Below, piece after piece: positions 12,279-24,159 of a stretch of 64,000 bases of DNA. Origin of the DNA: Piscicola geometra (Eukaryota; Annelida; Clitellata; Hirudinida; Piscicolidae); assembly GCA_943735955.1 (NCBI GenBank), contig OX030958.1, positions 5,958,126 to 6,022,125 of the forward strand, given 5' to 3'. The notes beneath the pieces were generated by a model, which was not told the origin of the DNA, made no database searches, and saw only the letters and a program-made list of their open reading frames with translations. Within the stretch, counting starts at the first letter, position 1; each line of letters starts with the position of its first letter. The translations under genes and the position numbers were made by a program.

Positions 12279-12545
12279 TTGGTATCGCCAACTCAATGGC
12301 GCCAACTTTATGTGAGTGTTCGTCAAATTATGGAGAGTGAGAAAAAAATTCGTACTCTTACTGCCATTAAATCAGGCGTGTTTGAAGAGCTAGCCTTTAC
12401 TTCAAAAAGAGTTTCTTCAGCTGATTTGGCCGATGATGCCACTGATTTGGATGAAAAAGACATGCTGCCCCTTGTATATACTTCTAGGTGCATCGGGAGG
12501 TCAATCAGTAGAAAGAAAAATGTCAATCTTGCAAGAAAGACTTAG
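12279..12545 (+). CDS. Coding-like segment, unidentified
   Basis: Open frame of 88 codons with balanced composition unlike the AT-rich surroundings. It includes QLYVSVRQIMESEKKIRT and the acidic ADLADDATDLDEKD, and has no low complexity. It has no ATG at its left end, so it may be an exon or part of a transposon protein. It sits directly upstream of a LINE remnant. Family not recognised. Confidence 0.35.
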   Translation: MVSPTQWRQLYVSVRQIMESEKKIRTLTAIKSGVFEELAFTSKRVSSADLADDATDLDEKDMLPLVYTSRCIGRSISRKKNVNLARKT

Positions 12546-12579
12546 TCGCTCGCTTATCGACGAAGAGGATTTTGGAAAG

Positions 12580-12990
12580 CACACAAAACTGCTGGACCGA
12601 GGTGGTTTATGTGAGCCTACTGAATGTCCAGTTGGTCGCCCGCAACTACGCTTCAAAGGCGTCTGCAAACGCGACCTCAAACTTACGGGTATCGACCCTG
12701 GCAGATGGGAAGAGCTAGCCGATGACCAGGAGGGGCTGGCGCCAGACTGCCCACAAAGGCATCAAAAAGGGAGGAAGAACGCAAGCAACATCTGGAATCC
12801 CGAAGGCAAAGAAAAAAGATGAGGCAGCAGAATCAGGCTCTTGATCCTCCATCCGACTTCACCTGCAGCCGCTGCAGCAGAGACTGTCGATCCAGGATCG
12901 GTCTGCTGAGCCACTCTAGAAGCTGCCGTCAAAGAACACATCAGAGCGCTATCATCATCTCACGAGATGGATGAATGCCAACAACAACTG
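12580..12990 (+). pseudogene. Non-LTR retrotransposon 3' ORF remnant with C-terminal zinc finger
   Basis: The plus-strand translation shows PVGRPQLRFKGVCKRDLK, a conserved block near the C-terminus of many animal LINE polymerases. After in-frame stops comes a C-x2-C...H...C finger (FTCSRCSRDCRSRIGLLSHS, about 12853-12910). Stops and frame changes show that it is dead. It shares the VCKRD block with the fragment at 16320-16380, so both are one family. No poly-A tail or target duplication was seen. Confidence 0.8.
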
Positions 12991-13106
12991 AATGTGAGCT
13001 CAGCTGTGTGCTCTGTCGCATTTTTTTAATACCATGACATGCAATCAAAAGAAGATCTTTTCGGAAGTTTATAGCATGTTCTTACACTAGTCATCTTGCC
13101 ATATTC

Positions 13107-13241
13107 GAAGCAGCGGTGATGGACAAAATGACCTCCTTTATGCCTGAACTTGTGAACCACCGTTGTGAGCAGGGACACCAAACCGTGCGTCTTATGGTTC
13201 GCCGATTACTCAATTGTGTGTGCAAAAATCTAATTAAGTAA
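13107..13241 (+). CDS. Coding-like segment, unidentified
   Basis: 45-codon open stretch with DKMTSFMPELVNHRCEQG and then basic and hydrophobic residues, ending in TAA. It lies 3' of the LINE remnant and has the same balanced composition as 12279-12545, so the two may be parts of one gene or element split by the LINE insertion. No family recognised. Confidence 0.25.
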   Translation, partial: EAAVMDKMTSFMPELVNHRCEQGHQTVRLMVRRLLNCVCKNLIK

Positions 13242-14479
13242 CTAAACCAAAATTATGAGTCAATGTCGTCACCCACTCAGCGAAAAATCAGAAAGCTTCA
13301 GAGTAAGATCTCAAAATAAACAAAGATTTGAAGGTAAAAAATATAATTGCTATTGTGATGGCATGCTTATAAATGTTTATGTATTTTTGTTGACTCTATG
13401 TTATCATAAATTTAGATTCACCATACATTTTAGATGATAAAACTGAGTTTGGTTTACCTTGCATATATTGTTAGTATTTCAACCAACAGATTAAAAAATG
13501 CTGCAATGAAAATGGGCTTGCTTTGAATTTCGCTTTTATGATTATAAATATTCATATAGGTTATTCTTCTAACTACAAGTTTATAGACACGAATCTGCAA
13601 AAGTATTGTGAAGGTTCAGCTACTTAGAATACAATTTAGAACAAAAATAAGTAGGCCTCCAATGGTAATTCGAAAAAGTTGCTTTCGCTTCCCGGTTACT
13701 ACATTCCCTACTTATAATATAGTATATTATAGCCTGAAAATCGCATATAATTAACTATATTACGTATTTGTCATCGCAAGATTATGTCTGAATATATAAT
13801 GAATTTACATGATATCTTCTTTTTATTCCGAATCCAAGTTTTAAAAAGGCATCACTCCTATTTGCAATGGAGGTTGACAGATGCCAATGCAGATTTTCTT
13901 GTCGAAAACATAATCCGTTTGAAATCGCATCTTGAAATCAAAAAGTTATAAATAATTTAATGAAACTATTTGTTTTTAAAATTAAAGTATTTTTCTGATA
14001 TGTTTCTAAGAGATTCTACCATTTAGAATTTGTTCTTGCTCTTTTTGCATTCATTTTCTGTATCCATTAAGACTCATAGATTATGTATTTGAAGTTAAAT
14101 GAAAAGCTCTCAGATCAAGTCATTAAAGCAGTGAAAACTCTCATAAAAATTTCGATCTCGAATAATCTTTTAAGATGTTTGAGTCTTTATCGACTCTCTG
14201 CAGGGCTCCAAGTTTATAGTACCAAAAAACTCTACATCAAAGAAATTGAATCCGCCATTTCCGACATCATTACCACACAAGTAAAAGTAAATCGTAGTAG
14301 CCACAAAATAAAAAGATATCGTTTTGATTCAGATAAAAATCGATCGATAAATCATTTAAAGCATTCTCGAATTATTTGTATCGATTTTTTTCATAGCTTC
14401 AATGTACAAATCTTAGCTACATCCGACATTATTCTTCTTTTTCCGATAAAGTGCAGGGCTTTTCTGGAGTATAGACGCA
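13242..14479. other. Non-coding stretch; one AT-rich ORF of doubtful value
   Basis: AT-rich sequence. A 133-codon frame at 14083-14484 (plus) has an ordinary amino-acid mix but no recognised motif and no support from composition. It is not called as a gene. Confidence 0.4.
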
Positions 14480-14483
14480 CTTA

Positions 14484-14560
14484 GGCGACGGTAGGAATCG
14501 AACCCACGCTAGTGAGTCGAATGCCAAGCGATTTACCGCTAAACTAATCCACCGTCCTTA
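14484..14560 (-). other. tRNA-like sequence (pseudo-tRNA or SINE head)
   Basis: The minus strand has a D-arm-like stem (GATT/AATC), a T-arm (GTGGG TTCGATT CCTAC) with a good B-box, and partial acceptor pairing. The anticodon arm does not fold into a regular five-pair stem and the acceptor register is off by one. It is therefore probably a tRNA pseudogene or tRNA-derived repeat and not a functional tRNA. Confidence 0.5.
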
Positions 14561-14923
14561 TTACAGTCAGTTTCCCCATCTCTGATATGAGAGGAGACGC
14601 GTATAAAGCAAACTTGTGTACGCGGCTCAGATGCTTGACAATGGAACATAAAACGAGGCTTTCTAATCTTGCGACATGCGGAAGTCATCTTGCAAGCATT
14701 GAGCGTATTAATGTATGTGAGTTTAATATTATAGAGAATGTTCCTTTATTTGATGGAAAATAATTTAGTATTCTTTCATTGAAAACTTACTTTTATTTTT
14801 TGTTTACATTTCTTTGAAAGAAAATTGCATTATTTTAAAGAAAAGTAATTCAAAATTATTTATGTCTTTCATCTTTGTTTTCTTGTCCAAACAAAACCGT
14901 CATCACAAGACAACTGCCTAACT

Positions 14924-15109
14924 CTACAACAACATAACTCGTAATTGTCTTAATCTCAGTTCTTTGCCAAATTCTAAGTCGATAAATCTCAAGAGATATT
15001 GGGTCATAAATCGTTTGTATGTAATCTGCTTTAAACTCAGACTGCTCGTAAAGCCACCGCGCAACACACTCCGAACCACTTTGTCATTATATAACTTCAA
15101 AACCACTCC
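14924..15109 (-). CDS. Candidate terminal exon, unidentified
   Basis: After a good acceptor (CTGCTGCAG), the minus strand is open for 61 codons to a stop at 14924. The peptide is basic and leucine-rich (LKLYNDKVVRSVLRGGFTSS) with no recognised domain. Upstream exons were not identified. It lies downstream of another candidate terminal exon (15256-15477), so the two would belong to different genes. Confidence 0.25.
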   Translation of the reverse strand, partial: GVVLKLYNDKVVRSVLRGGFTSSLSLKQITYKRFMTQYLLRFIDLEFGKELRLRQLRVMLL

Positions 15110-15255
15110 CTGCAGCAGTCTATGAAGGTGCTTTATATCATGTTATAAAATTAAAAATGGCAAAAAATAAGTATAAAAGATTAAAAAACGAGACTTCAAA
15201 AATAGAATTGGAGAGTGATTTTAATTAAGGGTCGTAATTTTTATATTAATTTAAT

Positions 15256-15477
15256 TTAGGTATCGTGAAGGAAAAAGCGGTGACTACCTCTGGGCTGTCT
15301 TGTTACAGGCGTGTTCCTACGAGAAAGGAAGATGAAGGCGAAGAACAAAGGGAATAATAAAAGAAGAAAAAGGAAGAAGATGATGCTGAAATAGTGAGAC
15401 TGGGAAAATGTTTCATTCTTGGTGGTTTCGTCGTTGTCTCCCTGGAGATGGCGTTTGACACTTTTATATACGAGTCT
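15256..15477 (-). CDS. Candidate terminal exon of a membrane protein
   Basis: An open stretch after acceptor ATTAAG encodes a polar region with a possible N-glycosylation site (NETF) and a strong hydrophobic helix (FFLFLLLLFPLFFAFIF). A basic tail of about 20 residues (SRRNTPVTRQPRG) follows, then a stop. The layout fits the C-terminus of a type I membrane protein. Upstream exons were not found and the family is unknown. Confidence 0.35.
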   Translation of the reverse strand, partial: RLVYKSVKRHLQGDNDETTKNETFSQSHYFSIIFFLFLLLLFPLFFAFIFLSRRNTPVTRQPRGSHRFFLHDT

Positions 15478-15689
15478 CTTAATTTGAATTATGAAATTAA
15501 AACAATTGAAAAATGTATAATTAAACAAGGCATTATCATGGTTTTGAAATCTCATGAATATTAAAATAAATATAATTTTATACAAAAATGAGGTTGAAAG
15601 GCACAAAGCAGGAGCTTAAAGTATTTAAAATATAAAAGAAACCGTGCAGTATGATGGGTTTTAATCAAGTAAGATGAAAAACCGCATTG

Positions 15690-16545
15690 GCGTCAAGCAA
15701 GATGAAAACCAAAACACGAAAAGCGACGATGAGAAACATGCTTTTTGCATGTGATTCTTCTTTGGTCATCCACTATGAAGCAGAACTGCAAAGTATACTC
15801 GACAGATTTTCCAAGTTATGCAATGAGTTCAGCCTAACAATAAATCTCAAAAACCACAGAAGTTGGCTGCCTTAAACCACGGTTGAAAACTATGTTCTAA
15901 GAGTCGTCAGCCAGTTTATCTACAATCATTGACAATCTCTCACTAGTTGCAAAGCTAAACCAGAAAATTTGATTCACCATCTAGCCAATCTATCACCAAG
16001 AGTGTGGAACAAGATGCTGACAATGAAGACAAAGGTATCTGATTACAAGGCTTGTGTTTTTAGCACTCTCTTTTATGCTAGTGAATCTTGGACACTCTAC
16101 GCATCCAAAAGGTTTCCACAAGCGCTGTCTTCGACGCATGCTTGGAATCTCATGGAGAAACCGATTCACAAACAACGAAGTGTTGGCTAGGGCAGCAATT
16201 TCTAGCATGATCATTCTCCTCCATTAAAGACGTCTCCGATGGTTGTGACATGTACGTCGGATGGATGATGGCCGACTTCCCAAAGACGTGCTATTCGGCG
16301 AGCTTGCCTCAGGTTGGAGAGCAACTGGCAGGCCATACCTTCGCTACAAGGACGTCTGCAAGCGCGATATCAAGTTTTAAAAGATCATCGTCAGTAGCAG
16401 TCTAATCGGGCATTATCTGTTTAATACATGGCGAAGACTGCAACTCTAGAGTAGGCTTGTATAGTCACATGCGACGCTGTACAGACTGAAGCAGGCGCAA
16501 GTCCATTGTCTTTCGAGACTAACGGATTTTTAAAAAAAGTATTTG
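15690..16545 (+). pseudogene. Non-LTR retrotransposon (LINE) remnant
   Basis: Successive plus-strand fragments in shifting frames read like the reverse-transcriptase tail of an animal LINE. LFACDSSLV stands where the family has L-F-A-D-D-S, the catalytic box; one Asp is changed to Cys. Next come YKACVFSTLFYASESWTLY, then HVRRMDDGRLPKDVLFGELA, TGRPYLRYKDVCKRDI, and a trace of the terminal finger (GLYSHMRRC). Stops and frameshifts throughout show it is inactive. Same family as 12580-12990. Confidence 0.85.
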
Positions 16546-16816
16546 ATTATTTGTGACAAAACGACAAGAGGAGTAAATCGTATAAATCAGATGTTAAGAC
16601 TCAACAGTTTTCGATTAAATTAGTAATTAAGTTATTAATAACATTACATTTAAAAACTATTTGGCAAGTTATTAATTAAGTTTATTAATATTTGATAATT
16701 ATTTAAATGAGATGTTTCATAGGTGATTAAATGTGTAATTTAAGTTTAAATTTCATTGTAAATAATTAGGTAAATAGTTGGTCTTTAAAATTGTAATTGA
16801 ACCAATAATAAAAGAA

Positions 16817-17062
16817 TTATAAATTAGTAAACAAAAATTTTCTACAAAAATTACAAATTACAAGTTTAATGGCACCAACAATGACGAGGACCAGCACAAG
16901 TTGTCCTGTCTCTGACTTCTCCACTGAATAGTGCAATGTCCTTGCCATCTTGGAGTCTTTAAACGACGTGGAAAATATCTCAACCTTGATGAGACTGCTT
17001 TGTGGTTTTTGGATCTCTCCTTTCACAACTTCATCTTTCCAGTCTTTCAAGAAAATATCTCC
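16817..17062 (-). CDS. Candidate terminal exon of a membrane protein
   Basis: After acceptor TTCACTAG the minus strand is open for 81 residues to a stop at 16817. The peptide starts with GDIF, continues through WKDEVVKGEIQKPQSSLIK and ends in one hydrophobic helix (GQLVLVLVIVGAIKLVI) with a short basic tail. This looks like the membrane anchor of a type I protein. The flanking intron side carries GTGGTTGGGTG repeats (17065-17240), as do other introns here. Upstream exons were not found. Confidence 0.4.
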   Translation of the reverse strand, partial: GDIFLKDWKDEVVKGEIQKPQSSLIKVEIFSTSFKDSKMARTLHYSVEKSETGQLVLVLVIVGAIKLVICNFCRKFLFTNL

Positions 17063-17064
17063 CT

Positions 17065-17240
17065 AGTGAATGACGGGTGGTGGGTGGGATTGGTTGGGTT
17101 GGTGTGATAAAGTGGGTGTGGTTGAGTGAGTGTGGTTGGGTGGGTGTGGTTGAGTAGATGGTGACTGGTAGGTGGTGAAAGGTGGGTAGAAAAGAGTGGG
17201 CTGATAGATGAGTAGTGAAGGGGGGGAATGAAGTTGGGTG
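17065..17240. repeat. GGTGGGTGTGGTTG-type degenerate tandem repeat
   Basis: Loosely repeated G/T-rich units on the plus strand immediately 5' (in gene sense) of the candidate exon 16817-17062, consistent with an intron. Confidence 0.8.
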
Positions 17241-20200
17241 AAATCATATCGTTGGAATTACACATTTATAAATACAGAATTGGTGTTTAATAAGTTTTTT
17301 ATTTTCCCAGTTTTACATTCAATTTCAATATAATAAGTTAATTTAAAAATATTTTTTCGTTTGAAAGCTATGGCAAAAAATCAATTTAAACTAAAAGTTT
17401 CAAAGTTAAAATATTTAAACTTGGTAATTGATGATGTCATCAAAAAGACATATAACATTCAAAACGGCGTCGTTTCAGTAATACGTTTTAAGAAGATTAA
17501 AAATTAATGTATTTAGGTAAATATTTAAAACATTTTTATTAAGTGTCATATGAAGACACCTTGAATTAAATATAAATATAAAAGGTTTGGTTTTCTTTAA
17601 AGATAAATAAACTTTTATTGAATTTCGCCAATAATTTAAACACTTCTTTTCTAATTTCTCAATGAACTAGTGCTTTGGTGGGTTTTGACGACTCCTAGAA
17701 CTTGAGTTCGATTCGACTGAGAAGTTATATATTGTTTGAACGCTTTTGCAACTTTTAAATATAGCAATTTTCTTTGGAAATTTGTGAAGCGTTAAAACAG
17801 AAAAAGTCTTGAAAAACTTATTTTATGCTTGCAGTTTCAATTAAATTCAGTCGTTTTATTACTTTGTTTTTATTTTTGATCATAGAATAAAGATCCATTT
17901 TAAACACACAAAACCTACCCTATATTAGAAAGCTTCACAATTCAATTAATTAAATAAATACATTTTAACGTCGATGTGAAACTTTTAAAAGAAATTACCA
18001 AATTATGATATGATATTTGTGCAAGTGTCAAACGAGTGATGCATAAAGGAATTCAAATGCGCCGCTCAGAGCGATAAAGTGTCAAGCAAGTTGGCGGCTT
18101 TATGGTCGGCAGAACGACGATTGGGCCGCATGAAAGAAACGTCCTCGAACGGCCTTAATTTGATTATACATCCCCTTTCATCGGCAACAGTTTGACTGCA
18201 GGCTCGTCATTGATGCCCTCAAAGCACTAGCGAATCGGGACATTCTGTAGCGCACAACGCGTCTTTTGAGCCTTGGTTGGTGTGTTTGAACAACTAGGAT
18301 GAATTTCAAAAACAACATTTAGATGTTTAAGTGCGTATATTTCATATTTAAATATTGAAAACTTTTTTTAAAGCTTTAAGTATTTTTACGACCAAAAGTT
18401 TGTTATTAAGGTCAAGTGAGTGAAATTGTTTAAGAAAAAAGTACAAAACACTTTCCGGTTTTTAAAATAGATGTTATTTTGTATTTTTTCAATGCTATGA
18501 TTCAAATAGAAGGAAATGAATTCAATAAAAAAGATTTTTTCTAAATATTTAAAAACCCAAAAAGAAAAAATTGTTGGAATTACGTCACACAATTCATTTA
18601 AATGACCTATACATTTATACTTTTTAGATTTAAATGATTCCTAATAGGTGTGGGCTGAGATTGGTGAAATTGAGAGGAGAGATTTGTAAAAAAATATAAT
18701 AGTTTCACCAATGGCGAATGACGTTTTCAGATTTCATAATTGGAGATAATCAGAAAAATGGCAGCAAAAGCTCTCTGAGGACTTTCTCGACTTTAAATCT
18801 CATCAATACCAACAAAAAACACGGCAAAATTCTTTCGCGAATATTTTGAAAATTTGAATATTTGTTTGATCATTGGCTGAAAAATTCAGTTTTTATTTTT
18901 TTAGATAAAACCCTTTTTTAGCATGCACATTTCCGAGTTAAATAACTCCACGCATGAACCAGAGGTCGCCAGCGGTGATTATTAAGAGAATATCTTTTTG
19001 AGAGCCTAAAAAACACTATGAAAAAAAACTGATTCACCCCAACATTTTCTGAACCACATCTACATTTCAAATATCTTTTGATGTAAAACCACCATGGTCA
19101 CAAGTGTTGGGAAGTCTGAAAGAAAGTGATAGTGAATGAATAATAAATGAAATGGCTAAAAAAGCAGCGAGATATATCAAAGCCAATAAAAGTTCAAAAC
19201 TATCTGCTGCGATGCCGTCTACCAATTGGTTTGAGAATAGTTTTTTCTAAGCTGATTGCTATTTCTTTGGATTTAAAAATTAAAAAAAATAGAATATTTT
19301 GATTTCTCAATACACGTATAGAGAATTGAGGTTGCTTTATCCTTTCCAATCATGGCTTTTGTAGAATTAAAGCTAGTTTTTAATTGCTCAATTTTTTTTA
19401 GTTTTTACTACCAAATGATCATAAGAGGATTTATTTGACTGAAAAAAAGTAAATTATATAAAAAAGATTTATTGCCAAAGATATTCTGCTTATAGCCAAT
19501 TTCTCAAAATAATGCCGTTTTGATTAGCTTTAAACCCGATTCAAAAGGCTTCTTTACTGAACTTGGAAAAGTAGCACGAAGCTGAACGTTCAATTTGATT
19601 TATGAATTTGTCGCGCGAAGAGACATCGCATTCAGGGCTTTAAAAAAGACGGTTTCACTTTACTTTTTAAATTCACTTATTTTACTTGCACAGTCTATTT
19701 GAAAATTTCATGTTACGTTAAAAACATGAGAAAAAATTCCATTCAAAAATATGCCAAAAAAAATTTTTATTCCCAAAAGACTGCAAGCTATACGTTCTTT
19801 TGAATGAAATTCCATTCGAACAAGAATTTTTGAGTAGTATAATCAGCTGTTTAATCTCGCAAAATATTTTGAACTTATATTGACTCAATTGAAATGGGCT
19901 AAAAAGCAAAATAGTTTCTAAATTCTTTTTTTGGATTCAAACATTTTTGTACGTGTATGTTTGTGCGGGTGTGTGTGTTTATTTTCTTGACTTCTTTATG
20001 ACTTGACTTTTGAAGAAGTTTTATGCGCTTCCAGAAGTTGAAACTTAAAAATCAATTTATGCTGTTTACTAATTAGAATAACTGTATTACTTTTCCCGCT
20101 TTTCACAAAACACATACTCACACTAATATTAACACACACACAAGCAAGCAAAAAAACACACAATCGCATGCAAACACACAAACAGAATATTTTTTAAGGG

Positions 20201-21139
20201 TTCTTTGGAAGTAATTAGTTCATATTTATGCACATTAAATGACCCATTCATTTCCTCGCCGACTCAACACAACTTTCCGAACCAGCCAGCCCACTAGGGT
20301 GACATTCCATCTCACTCGTTCGAAATCTCTCCATCTGAAGCCAATTACCTTGAGCTCGCCGGGTGAATAAGGCCGACTCTATGAAAGCATTTTGGCGAAT
20401 TAATCCCATCAAAAGTTTCTTTTTTTCAGAGTTTAATTTTTGCCTTTTGGTGAATTGTGAATGGAATGTACTGAACCTGCATTCTGCCTAAAGACAACAA
20501 GCAAAACTGCTAAAACAGTTTTATTCAAGCTAATTATACGAAGAAGACTAACAGCCCAGCTTAACCTTTGCTAAATCTACAAAGCAAAACGCACATAAAC
20601 ATTCATAAATATAAAAAGAAAAAAAACTTTGCTTGCAAAAGCACGTTTGCGCGTCTAAGCGCGCGCATCAAACGTATCTATCTATCGATCCCCTTGTTTC
20701 CACTTGCCCATCAACCCGACGGGAAGCAGAATGCCTTTTCTGGCACAAAATAAATTTAAATGTTTTAAAAGTCAACCAAAAGTAAGAAAATAATCGATTT
20801 TGTCTTTTTTAATTTTTTTAGAGCTTAGTCCTTTAATATTATAGAGGGTTGAAATACAAAAGCAATTTTTTCATATTGCATTCAGTAAAGCAAGAGTGCT
20901 TTTTTCCGGCGATTAGCTGATCTTGTATGAAAAAGAGCAAAATTTTTATATTGTTTTTTATGCTTCTGGTCTGAATGTAGGCTGCTTCATGCTTTTGGAA
21001 TCATGCTTTAATGCAAATAGATTTTGATCGTAAAGCATTTATATTAAAAATAATTTTCAATTATTATTTGTTTTTAGATATTATTATTTGATATATATTT
21101 GACTTTTTTAGATGAGAAAGAAAATGTTTTTTTGACTTT
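17241..21139. other. Long non-coding stretch
   Basis: No coherent exon or RNA gene was recognised. Small GC-richer islands lie at 18060-18250 and 20230-20400 and might be regulatory. A tRNA B-box-like segment (GAGTTCGATTCGACTG) lies at about 17703-17718 with an upstream A-box-like stretch, possibly another SINE head. Confidence 0.4.
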
Positions 21140-21640
21140 TCTTGCATGTCTGGTGAATAAATAACTTTACAATTTGAGCTCGTATGCCTCAGCAAGCCTG
21201 TTTTCTGAAAGCCCACAAAGATTTATCATCTTTAGACTTTTTTTAAGTTTTCTGAGAAGTTTGTATGTTCGCACGCCATTTATTAACTTAATATAAACCG
21301 TTTAAAAATTCAACGTCGGAAACAAAATTCATATTTCTGGTTAAACCTTTCTCTAGAAAAACATTTACGCTTCTCAGCATGCTTCAGTTTATGAGGGTTT
21401 TCATCTGAAGTGGTGCTCTCCCAAGACTCCTGCATCTCAATGCAACCCATCTACTCCCAACATTTGCATAAAATATTTTTCTCTCAACTGACAGGCTTGA
21501 TCAAAAGACAAATTGTTTAAAATCAAATTTTAATTTTGTCTATTAAAAATAAAATGCTTTTCAACTTCTCTTGCATGTCTGGTGAGCAAATAAGTTTACA
21601 AATTGAACTCGAGTACCTCAGCAGGGTTGTCTTGGTATCA
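21140..21640. repeat. Repeat block A-B-A' (first part of a divergent duplication)
   Basis: Module A (about 21140-21205, TTGCATGTCTGGTGAATAAA) is followed by module B (about 21206-21510, with CCAAGACTCCTGCATCTCAA and TTTTTCTCTCAACTG). A second A (about 21563-21635) follows. The matching second B is at 22885-23130. No coding content. Confidence 0.75.
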
Positions 21641-22884
21641 GGGCTGGGTGGGTTCAAATTGGAAATGGGAAACTAGAAAATAGTTTTTAAAGTATGAAGA
21701 AGGAAACGAGATTTTGTTTGCTTCAAAATAATACATTATATTCTCAGATTTTATTAAAAGACAAGGTCTTAAGTCTTATTTGTAGAGTGAAAAATTAATT
21801 GCTTTGAATCAAGAAAATGAAAAAAGTCCATCGCTTGAATGGCCAGCAATCATGAAAGTCACACTTAAGTTGTTACAACAATTAAAAGCTTTCACAAATA
21901 CGGAAAAATTTAAAGAAGCAATTTATTTTTTAGGAAAATTCTATAAATAATTTTAAAAGTTCATTAAAAGAGTGAGAATAATATTATTAAATTAAAAGCG
22001 ACTTTAGTAATTTTCCTATTTTCTTTCATATAAAAATGATAGCATACAGTTGTATTCTATTTTATTAGTTTTAACTATAATCTTAGTGAAAGAAAATTTG
22101 TTTAAAAAATATTTGTTAAATACATTTTCAAAACTTTCATCAAAGCTCGAACGCTTCAATAAAACCAGCTTTTCAAAGACCGTAAAAACCATTCTAATTT
22201 GCATTTTATACTTGGTCATAATGGACTCACGTTTAAATTAAATTCAAAACATTTAACCGCAGTTAAAATAAATCGTTCGAAATTAAGATGTAACAAGTGT
22301 CGGTGCACAAACGAATGCAAAGAACCAACGGTCCCCATCGTCATTCTACCTCTTCTTTTCAATGAATAACAGTTTTTGGAAACTTCTTTGGAGGCAAGAG
22401 CTACCCTTATCGTTCGAGTCATTTTTTATAAAAAGATTTTCCAAGAATCCTTTCTTGATGAATACACTTGAGCTACCTTCAAGAAATGGTCCGATAAGAA
22501 GTGTGACGTTGTGCCGATATCCAGAGCAAGATTGGGGGTTTTTTATTTTTTTAAAAAGATATCGTTTAAATTAATTTTTTTATTCTAAAATTGAAAATTC
22601 TATTATAACTTTTAATCGACTCTTATAATTTATCATCAAAATAAAAACTTCGGTTTCATACCATGGATGAACCTCCATCTTTGGTAATTCCATCACTACT
22701 TTCGATAAAATGTCCAGATAAGGAAGAAATGATAAAAAATGTGTTACTTGCATCAGAATCAGAACTGAAGAAGTGATTTCAAAATTATAAAAAAGTTTTT
22801 GTTTGTTTTAAAATTGTAAAAAAAATTTCCAAAAAATTTCTCTTACGAAGGAATTTGCTACAAACCATTTTTTCTAAATATTTG
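21641..22884. other. Sequence between repeat modules A' and B'
   Basis: AT-rich sequence separating the second A module from the second B module. It could be an insertion or simply unique DNA. A somewhat GC-richer part at 22250-22530 is open on both strands, but no product is recognised. Confidence 0.4.
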
Positions 22885-23130
22885 TCACACTTTCTGAAAG
22901 TCCACAACGATTCATAATCTTTAAAACTACTTAAAATTGTGTGAGAAGTTTGTCTTTTCGCTTATTTAGTCAAAAAAAATCGTTTAAAAATTCAATAGAG
23001 AAACAAAATCCATATTCCTGATTCGAGTTTCATTAGGGTCTTTATCTAAAGTGGTGTTCCCCCAAGACTCCTACATGTCAATAAACATTTGCATCAAATC
23101 TTTTTCTCTCCATTGGAAGGCTTGACAAGA
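22885..23130. repeat. Second copy of repeat module B
   Basis: Diverged copy of 21206-21510 in the same orientation. Shared blocks include TTTCTGAAAG..CCACAA, TTTAAAAATTCAA, GTGGTG-TCCCCCAAGACTCC, CATTTGCAT and TTTTTCTCTCCA. Many substitutions and small indels indicate an old duplication. Confidence 0.7.
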
Positions 23131-24134
23131 TGAAAATTAATTTTCAAAAAAAAATTTTTTTTAATGTTTTTATATATTTAACTTATGCCTGACAAAGAGA
23201 TAAATAAAGCAACTTTTGTTTCAGATGAACAGCTTTAACGAATTTAATGGTAGTAAGTCTGCGTTATTTCTTGATTTTTTCAATGCGATACTCTTCTGTC
23301 CGTTTGCTCATTTAAGTTTTATTCGTGCGCTAAAAGCGGCAAAAAACTAGTTAATGGATAGGTAACTTCAAAGAAACTGACGTTAAGAATTCTTCGTATT
23401 GTTTGTAAAAATACATATGATTTAAAAACATTTTTCAAATTATTTTTTTAAAAATAAAAAAAGTCAGCAAGACAGAAGAGTAAGTAAACAGGTTTCTTGC
23501 AGTAAAAAATATTTTCTAAGTGAACTTTACAACTATTGAAAAACATAATCGCTATTTTCATTCATTTCTTATTTTCACGTCTGTTTTTTATTTATAAATA
23601 TAAATTATGGCTTGCAGCACTTTTAAAGATTTTTTCCACATACATTTTTAGATGGAAAAGAATAAAACATAATAACATAAATAGTTTCAAATCTCCCTAG
23701 TAACAAGTTCGGTGTCACTAATCCGAGAGAGAATTCTTACAAGAAAGTCTCAAGACTTAAGTAGACAAAGAGTTTATATTAAATACCTTGAACCCAACAA
23801 CGTTTAGTCTTAAAAATACAAAATGATATTGAAGCAAAAAACTATCCAAAGAATTTCAATAATTCATGATAAACACATAAGTAGAAGATACCAGGCAAAT
23901 GGTAACTAACAAGGTTGGCAAGAGATGATTAAACATAAATTCATTTAGAAGGACCAATGTTGTTTGCTCCATAGAAGGTACATTGAATATTTTATTTAAT
24001 CATTTCTTAAAATTTCAATATACAATCCCAAAATATTTCTTTCAATTGACTTAAATATTTATAAACATATCTTTTCATTTTAATATAAATTCCTAAATAT
24101 TTCTTTCAGTTAACCTTATAAAGTTTAAATTTTT
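23131..24134. other. Non-coding stretch, nothing recognised
   Basis: AT-rich DNA ending at the poly-A signal of the minus-strand acidic-protein gene. Confidence 0.4.
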
Positions 24135-24140
24135 TTTATT
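24135..24140 (-). promoter_or_regulatory. Poly-A signal AATAAA of the acidic-protein gene
   Basis: AATAAA on the minus strand, about 20 nt after the stop codon at 24160-24162, followed by an A-rich stretch. Confidence 0.6.
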
Positions 24141-24159
24141 TACATTTCATTATTAAATT

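Noticed and set aside
14083..14484. 133-codon plus-strand ORF
   Set aside because: AT-driven composition, no motif, no splice or conservation evidence visible.
14484..14560. Functional tRNA gene
   Set aside because: T-arm and D-arm are plausible, but the anticodon stem does not pair and the acceptor register is shifted; kept only as tRNA-like.
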